From the NCBI GenBank assembly GCA_021809365.1, contig JAKBAC010000164.1, positions 1-7,263 on the forward strand: a stretch of 7,263 nt of DNA, read 5' to 3'. The position numbers and the translations under genes were made by a program. This DNA comes from Planctomycetota bacterium. Its GTDB lineage: Bacteria; Planctomycetota; Phycisphaerae; WQYP01. This document shows, piece by piece, positions 1 through 5,800 of the stretch. How positions within the stretch are numbered: position 1 is the stretch's first letter; each line of letters begins with the position of its first letter. The notes beneath the pieces are model-generated. The model saw nothing but the letters and a program-made list of their open reading frames with translations. It had not been told where the DNA came from and did no database searches.

Positions 1-122
1 ATGATGAGATCGTTGAAAAACTCAAAGCCAAAGGCCTGACGCTGGCCCGGCGCACCGTGGCAAAATACCGCAAAATTTGCAAAATCGCCCCCGCCCGTCA
101 ACGGCGACAATTCGGGGCGTAA
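1..122 (+). CDS. rpoN: RNA polymerase sigma-54 factor, C-terminal end (5' truncated by window edge)
   Basis: Reading from base 3 gives 39 residues before TAA at 120-122, beginning DEIVEKLKAKGLTL and ending RQRRQFGA. Bases 45-71 encode ARRTVAKYR, the RpoN box, which is the signature of sigma-54 and contacts the -24 promoter element. The frame enters from the left edge, so only the last part of the DNA-binding domain is present. The residues after the box (YRKICKIAPARQRRQF) match the usual short basic tail of the family (E. coli RpoN ends in a similar NQRKQLV-type tail). Known role: sigma-54 directs RNA polymerase to -24/-12 promoters and needs an AAA+ activator. No such activator is encoded in this window; the next gene has a receiver domain but no AAA+ module. 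The identification rests on the box plus the tail and is strong despite the short length. Confidence 0.93.
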   Translation, partial: DEIVEKLKAKGLTLARRTVAKYRKICKIAPARQRRQFGA

Positions 123-191
123 TATTCACGTTTATGATGTGTAGGGGCGGCCGACGACCGCTTCAATATAAAAAACTCCGAAACATCTATA

Positions 192-220
192 GCGACACGG
201 GCCATCCCGGCGATTATAAT
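192..220 (+). promoter_or_regulatory. Putative sigma-70-type promoter for the response regulator gene
   Basis: A perfect -10 hexamer TATAAT lies at 215-220. Exactly 17 bases upstream, at 192-197, is GCGACA, which matches four of six positions of TTGACA. Transcription would start near 227, leaving a leader of about 140 nt before the ATG at 369. It lies about 70 bases beyond the rpoN stop, so the response regulator can be transcribed independently of rpoN. Between rpoN and the promoter I see only a weak 4-bp hairpin (147-150 with 158-161), and no convincing terminator. Confidence 0.5.
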
Positions 221-226
221 AAATAG

Positions 227-368
227 GTGACCTGCCGGAAGGCGGATGGATCACAAGCGGTCATGGCAAGACTTCTTGTGCTATCGGCAGGAATCGGTAT
301 GCGGATACGCGGAGAAAAACTTCCACCGTCCGCTGCGGGTTGATTTTTAACCCGGAGGAGCTAACGCT
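227..368 (+). promoter_or_regulatory. Structured, GGA-rich 5' leader of the response regulator
   Basis: Nested inverted repeats are visible. CCTGCCG (231-237) pairs with CGGCAGG (285-291), and inside it CACAAG (252-257) pairs with CTTGTG (275-280). A second hairpin forms from GCGGA (301-305) and TCCGC (329-333). A third, GGGTT (337-341) with AACCC (349-353), ends directly at the Shine-Dalgarno GGAGGAG (354-360). GGA triplets occur at 237, 244, 248, 290, 303, 311, 354 and 357: eight in about 140 nt, where random sequence would give about two. GGA is the core of CsrA binding sites and csrA is the next gene downstream, so translational control by CsrA is a reasonable inference. No known riboswitch class is recognised. 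Confidence 0.45.
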
Positions 369-1295
369 ATGGCGCTGCAGGTGCTGGTTATTGATGATGA
401 ACGCGAGGTCAATGAAACCCTTGGCCAATTATTAACCATGGAGGGGTTTGATTACCATTATGCCGCCACCGGCGAAGACGGCCTGAAGCTGGCGCGGAAT
501 CTGCATCCCGATGTGATTGTTCTCGATGCCATGATGCCGGATAAGACCGGCTTTGATGTGTGCCGGACGCTTAAGAGCGCCCGGCTGACCTGCGGCATTC
601 CGGTGTTGTTTTTCACCTGCCTGTGCGGAGCCAATCACGTCTTGCGATGTGCGGCTTCCGGCGGACAGGCACACGTGGCCAAACCCTTCGATTTCGACAC
701 CATCCTGAAATTGATTCGGGAAGCGGACCAGTGGCACCGCGATACGGCAAAAATGCCGGCGACCGGCGGCTTCCGCATTGCTGCCGATCAGGCGGAAGCT
801 GCCAGCAAGGGCATCAACCAGATGCTCTGCTCGCTGATTGCCCAGACCGCAATTGATGATACAACCCTCGCCCACATCGGCGAGGCTTTTTTTCGTCTTT
901 TGGCCGCCACCGGATCATTAGACAGCAATGATACTTCGGCCGCCCGACTTCCCCCCATTGACGTGCAATATACGATTGAACCGGCCTCGAGCCTCACCGC
1001 CATGAAGCCCAGCGGGGGCGGCATCTGGTGGACGATTTCCGAGCCGGCGGCGGGCATGGTTCATGCGGTACAAAGCGCGGAGGGTAATTCCGCATCGGCA
1101 TCCAGGGTGCAGACCAATCGTTTAATAAGTATATGGAAGGACTTTACTGCCTCCAGCGGCGTCAACGCTGAACCCCATCCATCGGGCGCATTACGTCTGG
1201 TGCGGCGATTTCAAGCCGGCACCATGATCCCCCCCACCGACGGCAACGTCGTGCCTTTCAATGCCTTTAACAATCCCAAATGCCATAAACATTGA
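369..1295 (+). CDS. Response regulator: receiver domain plus unrecognised C-terminal half
   Basis: The protein has 308 residues. Residues 1 to about 120 are a CheY-like receiver domain with every key residue: the acidic pair D9-D10, the phospho-acceptor D53 in VLDAMMP, T83 in VLFFT and K105 in AKPF. It should be phosphorylated by a histidine kinase; none is encoded here. The start ATG has GGAGGAG eight bases upstream. Residues ~125-308 contain no helix-turn-helix, GGDEF, EAL, HD-GYP, AAA+ or kinase motif that I can see. They hold a helical stretch (~140-180), a Ser/Thr/Gly-rich middle with GGGIWW near residue 218, and a segment RLISIWKDF followed by GALRLVRRF, before an Asn/Pro-rich tail. It is not an NtrC-type partner for sigma-54 despite lying next to rpoN, because the AAA+ domain is absent. 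The receiver call is secure; the output function is unknown. It could be a protein-interaction or adaptor module. Confidence 0.9.
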   Translation: MALQVLVIDDEREVNETLGQLLTMEGFDYHYAATGEDGLKLARNLHPDVIVLDAMMPDKTGFDVCRTLKSARLTCGIPVLFFTCLCGANHVLRCAASGGQAHVAKPFDFDTILKLIREADQWHRDTAKMPATGGFRIAADQAEAASKGINQMLCSLIAQTAIDDTTLAHIGEAFFRLLAATGSLDSNDTSAARLPPIDVQYTIEPASSLTAMKPSGGGIWWTISEPAAGMVHAVQSAEGNSASASRVQTNRLISIWKDFTASSGVNAEPHPSGALRLVRRFQAGTMIPPTDGNVVPFNAFNNPKCHKH

Positions 1296-1627
1296 TCCCT
1301 CCCATGAGCCTTTCGGAGTAATGGCCGGAATTTTCTCCAAAGCGCCACATTTTACGATAATTTCAATATTTATTGGACGAAAGTAAGGCAAGTACACGAA
1401 TATACATAACAGGTCGTGAGATTACCGGCCCACGTTTGGGCACCAGCCCGGCGTATATCGATGCCCGGGCTTGACCGAGTAGCAACGGAGTACTGCTAAC
1501 CAGGAGCCTGTGAGTGGATACAATGATCAGGCAGAGGAACACATAATCATACGACGCGCCGACCGGACGATGTAAGCCCGGACTCGGAAATAAATGGAGT
1601 TATGCCGACAAGTCAAGGAGTTGATAT
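1296..1627 (+). promoter_or_regulatory. Intergenic region: structured GGA-rich leader of csrA
   Basis: No convincing gene lies in these 332 bases. Three hairpins follow one another: GCCCA/TGGGC with loop CGTT (1428-1441); AGCCCGG/CCGGGCT (1445-1451 with 1465-1471); and TAGCA/TGCTA (1480-1484 with 1494-1498), whose 9-nt loop ACGGAGTAC displays a GGA. A second AGCCCGG at 1575-1581 could compete for CCGGGCT. GGA triplets begin at 1315, 1327, 1375, 1487, 1503, 1516, 1536, 1565, 1580, 1586, 1596 and 1617: twelve in all, nine of them in the last 150 nt. The last is the csrA Shine-Dalgarno AAGGAG (1615-1620), seven bases from the ATG. This fits CsrA autoregulation. A -10-like GATAAT at 1356-1361 lacks a good -35, so the promoter is not placed. 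No strong terminator for the upstream gene is seen. Confidence 0.45.
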
Positions 1628-1909
1628 ATGCTGGTACTGTCACGGCAGCGCGATGAAAGCATCATGATTGGTGATAATATTGAAATCACGATTGTGGATA
1701 TTCGCGGTGATAAGGTAAGACTCGGCATTAATGCACCCAACACCGTGCCGGTGCACCGCAAGGAAGTTTATCAGGCTATTCAGCGCGAGCGATCCGCCCC
1801 GCCTAAGACCGCAGCGGGCATTGCCGAGGAACCGGCCGCATCTTCTAAAGTCCACGCGCCGCACCCCACCTCGTTGCCGGGTGCAACATTGCCGGCACCG
1901 GCCGACTGA
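1628..1909 (+). CDS. csrA: Carbon storage regulator CsrA with C-terminal extension
   Basis: The 93-residue protein begins [16 protein letters not shown] and aligns without gaps to CsrA/RsmA through about residue 55. Family features are present: L4 and R6 in the first strand, the IMIGD turn, VRLGINAP (30-37), and VHRKEVYQ with R44. L4 and R44 are the residues known to be critical for RNA binding in E. coli CsrA. CsrA is a cytoplasmic homodimer that binds GGA motifs in mRNA leaders and alters translation or stability. E. coli CsrA has 61 residues; here residues ~56-93 form an extra Ala/Pro/Ser-rich tail with no obvious fold. The ATG has AAGGAG seven bases upstream. No fliW or flagellar gene is adjacent in the window. 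The next gene is convergent, so csrA is the last gene of the plus-strand block. Confidence 0.96.
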   Translation: MLVLSRQRDESIMIGDNIEITIVDIRGDKVRLGINAPNTVPVHRKEVYQAIQRERSAPPKTAAGIAEEPAASSKVHAPHPTSLPGATLPAPAD

Positions 1910-1996
1910 TGGTATGACAATGAAATCCCCACCATAGAAGCCCCCTCCAGCGGACGACAAAGCGACTGTTCGCCCTGTCGCCGCCGGTAAACACAT

Positions 1997-2010
1997 GCCG
2001 CTTGCGCGGC
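1997..2010. terminator. Possible weak hairpin terminator between convergent genes
   Basis: GCCGC (1997-2001) and GCGGC (2006-2010) form a perfect 5-bp stem with tetraloop TTGC. The stem abuts the stop codon of the minus-strand gene at 2011-2013 and lies about 90 bases beyond the csrA stop. No true T-run follows on either strand (TTA on the plus side, TGTTT a few bases on along the minus side), so intrinsic termination would be weak. A second inverted repeat, GCGAC/GTCGC (1962-1966 with 1977-1981), lies between csrA and this hairpin. Confidence 0.3.
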
Positions 2011-2634
2011 TTATACTCCTACTACGCCAGGCCGAGATTCCTGATTTGCGGGTTCTTTAACGTCACGCCGGACCACGCCTGCCGCAGGCGCTTTGGCCTG
2101 GACCGGCACCTGGGGCTGCACGGGCGGCTCGTACGTGACATAATCATCCTCGCCGACCCGAGCGATCATCAACAGAGATTCCGGCGATCCATGCCCGTCG
2201 CTGCGGGCGTGAACGCGAATGGCCCGCGGCAGAAGTCCGCGGGTTATGGTTTCAACGGTTATCAGGGTCTCGTGGCCCAGGGCTTCGTGCCGCAAGGCCA
2301 TGCGCAGGATTCGGGCGATTACGCGGCATAGCTCATCGCGCGTATGCAGCCGATGGGATTCACGTGAAATATCTGTCGCCCCCACCGCCAAAATCGCATC
2401 ATGCTGCGAAAGATGAGGCGCGCCATCCAGTGCCTGATTCAGGGCTTCCCGAAAGCGACTTACGCAGGCGGCAAATGTCTCGGCCATCACTTGTGCATCC
2501 GTCAGGCGCACTTGCGTCCCGCAGGAGGGACATTTGATGGTTTTGCAAAAAATGCTTTTTAATGCGCCGCCCACGCCCGAGCCAATCTGTAAGGGTGCGA
2601 TACACTGCACACAACGCGGAAAATGGTTTTCCAT
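2011..2634 (-). CDS. Hypothetical protein with N-terminal zinc-ribbon-like cysteines
   Basis: The longest frame begins at 2673, but AAGGAG (plus-strand 2642-2647) sits seven bases upstream of the ATG at 2634, so I use that start, giving 207 residues beginning MENHFPRCVQC. Cysteines at 8, 11, 35 and 38 form two CxxC knuckles (CVQC and CPSC), with an additional C30; this resembles a small zinc ribbon. Residues ~50-90 look helical, and 105-155 form a second mixed segment containing RVIARILRMALRHEALG and an Arg-rich stretch. The C-terminal ~35 residues are Pro/Val/Ala-rich and probably disordered. There is no signal peptide or membrane segment. I do not recognise the family. Zinc binding is inferred from spacing only; nucleic-acid or protein binding are both possible. 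It converges on csrA and lies downstream of the large TPR gene on the same strand, with its own likely promoter in between. Confidence 0.75.
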   Translation of the reverse strand: MENHFPRCVQCIAPLQIGSGVGGALKSIFCKTIKCPSCGTQVRLTDAQVMAETFAACVSRFREALNQALDGAPHLSQHDAILAVGATDISRESHRLHTRDELCRVIARILRMALRHEALGHETLITVETITRGLLPRAIRVHARSDGHGSPESLLMIARVGEDDYVTYEPPVQPQVPVQAKAPAAGVVRRDVKEPANQESRPGVVGV

Positions 2635-2671
2635 GTGCAATCTCCTTAATTCAACCTTCCCAACCATCTGC

Positions 2672-2736
2672 ACTCTGAATAAAAATGGCGTTCAGAGTAC
2701 GTTATTTTATAGAACTGCCGGCGGAGTTAACCGCCG
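2672..2736 (-). promoter_or_regulatory. Putative promoter and operator-like palindromes of the zinc-ribbon gene
   Basis: On the minus strand a -10-like TATAAA covers 2711-2706, predicting a start near 2699. A perfect 8-bp inverted repeat ACTCTGAA (2672-2679) / TTCAGAGT (2691-2698) with an 11-nt spacer would then begin at about +1 of the transcript. A second inverted repeat CGGCGG (2719-2724) / CCGCCG (2731-2736) lies where the -35 should be; no good -35 hexamer is visible. Either palindrome could be a repressor site, or the first could be a 5'-end hairpin in the RNA. The promoter call is tentative; the inverted repeats are certain. Confidence 0.4.
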
Positions 2737-2892
2737 TTGCTGGTATTCTAAGCCTTTCGCGTGCTTCAATGCAAGCGAAACCTTGAATATTTTCCACTTT
2801 TTCCTATTTATCGGCACAAGTCCGGGAAAACATGACATTTTTTCAGGGATGGGATGAGTTTTTTCAGCTACCTCCACGCGAGCGAAGCTTTT
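2737..2892. other. Intergenic spacer between the TPR gene and the zinc-ribbon gene
   Basis: No gene is supported here. One hairpin is present: TTTCGC (2755-2760) with GCGAAA (2775-2780), continued inside by TGC/GCA across one mismatch. It is not followed by a T-run on either strand, so it is not a clear terminator for the TPR gene. TTTTTTCAG occurs twice about 25 bases apart around 2836 and 2861. Confidence 0.4.
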
Positions 2893-5800
2893 TTATAACA
2901 CGCGCAGCAGCGACTGGGACTGGCTGACCAAGCCGGACATTTCCTCGTCATCGGTCTGATAACTTTGCACAAAGTGCTGGTAACAGGAAATGGCCTCCGC
3001 CCGACGACGTTGTCCGCGGAGCAACTCCGCCTTTTGAAATAACGCCAAACCGGCACACACCCGCAAGGGCGGTTCCGCAGCATCGGAAAATTGCCGGATA
3101 GCTGCATCATAGCAGATCAAGGCTTCCGGAATTTTCCCCAATTCCGCCAGAGCCGCAGCGCGGTGACACTGGGATCGTGCGGCTTGCTGCCGCAGAAATA
3201 AGGCGTCCGAATGGGTAAACCGGGAAATAATGTTGTCACAAACAGCAATTTGTTCCTGCCGCTTGCCGCGCTCCCCCTGCGTGAGGGCTTTTCGCATCAT
3301 GGCCCGGGCTACGACAAATAAGATGGCCGTATCATCCGTTTTCTCAAAGCGGTCAATAATCGAATCGTAAATGGCCAGTTCATCCAGCTTACGGTCGAGC
3401 TTGCGAAGGGCCAAAGCCGTGCTGAGCATGGCTGCGGCCACGTGCCTTTGCACGTCGATGTCCGCGACGTTGCCATATTTACTTACCAGCTTCTGGTAGC
3501 ATCGCACTTCGTCTCCGATGCGTGACTGCTGACCGGCAATAACCGCCTGACGCTGCAGCGTTTCAATGATACTGGGCCGCAGGGCCGCATCATTGGACTT
3601 CCCAAATCGCTGCATCAGGGCATCATACGCCGCCACCTCATGGCCCACGCGATCCATCTGACCAAACACCCGGCCGCGGTCCAGCATGGTAAGGCAAAGC
3701 AGTGGCGAAAAAGCCGGTTCCGTCTCCCGCCCGAAGGTGAGCAAAAATGCGTTGCATGCCCGCAATTCATCTTCCAGCGATCCGCTTTTTTTAACGACCT
3801 CTATTTTCATGCGGAATGCCTCCGCCACATCGCGCCGAACTGTTACCGATTCAGATCCGCTGTAGTGTTTGATAAACTCGTCACAACCCGCGATCAGATC
3901 GGCCTCGTGCCCGCCCCACTTGAGGTGTCGCAGATGCATCAAGTGCTCACCGGGTGAATTCATATCAGTCAGTACCGGCACCGCCCCGGCCTGGGCACTG
4001 ACCTGGGCATCGGCTTGTGGGGCATTGGCTTGTGGGGCATTGGCCGTCATCGCAGTGGCCGGCGGTGCATCAGCGGATTTTACAGCGGGGATCAGTGCTT
4101 CTTCGGCACGTAATTCTGCCTGCGCGCCGCAGGTGACCACGACAATGGGTGCTGCTTCGCTGACGGTTTCCGCGTCCTGGCCGGTGGCTAGTTGAACTTC
4201 GGCAGGTATTAATAGCTCTACGGCGGCCGGTTCATCCACTGTAATTGATTTGCCCTGTTGTTGAGAAATCGGGGCCGCCGGATGAATCTCCTCAGGCAGC
4301 CTTTCGATGCCCTTGGCCGCTTGTTCCAAGGCTGCCGCCGCTTGCTGACGCTTATCATTAACGGCAACGGTTGTCGCCGCCGTTTGCAAGACCCAACCGA
4401 GCACTTCCGGGCATGGATCATGTTGGAATAATTGATTGATCGCACGGTCATGGGCCAAGGCCGTATCAAAATCACCGCTTTCAAGCGCCTGTTGAGCCAG
4501 CGTACATAAACCGCGAGCCATGTCAATTCTGATCGATTCTTCGGCTGAACCGCCATATTTCTCCTGCGCGGAAAGATACGCGGCTACGGATTCCTGGGGC
4601 CTGTTCATTCGCATAAGCAACGCGGCGATTGTAAATGCGGCCGCCGTGTTTATCGGTTTATTTTCCTGCAAATTTTCCGGCACATCATAGTCGATGACCG
4701 TCTGAAAAGCCAAAATCGCATCCTGATGTTTTTCGCACTTTTCTAACAGGCGGCCTTTCTTAAGCAACGCCGAGCGCACGATCGCGCGAATGGCAGAATC
4801 GTCCGCTGGGCCGAAATTGCTCACCACCTGCTGATAAGCCGCCAAAGCGGAATCGGTATTTTGTAACGACTGGTAAATCACCGCCCGATTCAACATGCAT
4901 TGCGCCAAAAGCCGCGGCGATATTAAATCCGGCTCGCCCCGCGCCCGCTCCAGCAGGGCATCAAGAACGGCAATGGATTGCTCATGGAGTTCCGCTTTTT
5001 CCAATAAAGCCGCCTGGTTAAATAAGGCGACGGGAACACATGTGCGCGCTTCAGTTTCACCGTTAAAGTCAAACCGCCCCGCCAAAGCGCCATACGCTTG
5101 TGCTGCCTCAACCTCGCGACCGAGTTTTTCCAGCAGTTCTCCGCGTAAAAACATCGCGCGGGCCAGAGGAACAATCATGGCGGCCGGGGTGGAGCGCTCG
5201 ACCCAGGTGATAAATTGTTCACAGGACGCCAGGGATAATTCCAGCTTTCCATCCTCGCGCAGCATAAACGCTTGCGCCAGTAAGGCTGGTGCCACCACGG
5301 TTCTAATTCCCGGCGAAGAATTATCTCCGTAGGTTGAAATTAATTCATCGTATGCTTCAAGTTGTGCCGCGCGTCGGCCCATCCGCGATAGACAGGCTGC
5401 CTTTCCTGCCATATTCGCAGCCACCGGCAGCGCCGGCAGTGACAAAGCTTTTCCAGCCTTCACCGCAGCCTCATAGGCTTGCAGGGCGTCTGCATCATGG
5501 TTTTGCGAATCCAGCAGCGCCGCTTTCCGGCTCCACGCATGGAATAACATCTCACAAATCACCGGATGGGTGCTGTAGCGAAAGCGATCAATAAACGCAT
5601 CACACGCCGGCATGATTTCATGGGGGTTACCCATCAACGCCTTGAGAGCGATTTTGTTGAACATGGCCCGCGCGGATACCGTGGCCAAATCCGGATCATC
5701 CGCCGGCTTAAAGCGTTGGATAATCTGATCACTGATTTTATCAGCGGCAGCATATTCCTTCCGGGCCGCCAGGTCTGTGCTTTGATCCAGCAACATACCG

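Noticed and set aside
1438..1453. GGCAC-N5-type match with GG and GC spaced by ten bases, resembling a sigma-54 -24/-12 promoter before csrA.
   Set aside because: The -12 part reads CGGC instead of TTGC, and the match lies entirely within two GC-rich hairpin stems that explain the bases. Too weak to call.
1594..1656. Twenty-codon frame starting at ATG 1594 and overlapping the csrA start, a possible regulatory upstream frame.
   Set aside because: Only a bare GGA precedes it; chance frames of this length are common and the peptide has no notable feature.
2635..2673. Longer start for the zinc-ribbon protein at 2673.
   Set aside because: No Shine-Dalgarno precedes that ATG, whereas AAGGAG is ideally placed for the ATG at 2634, and the extra 13 residues add nothing recognisable.
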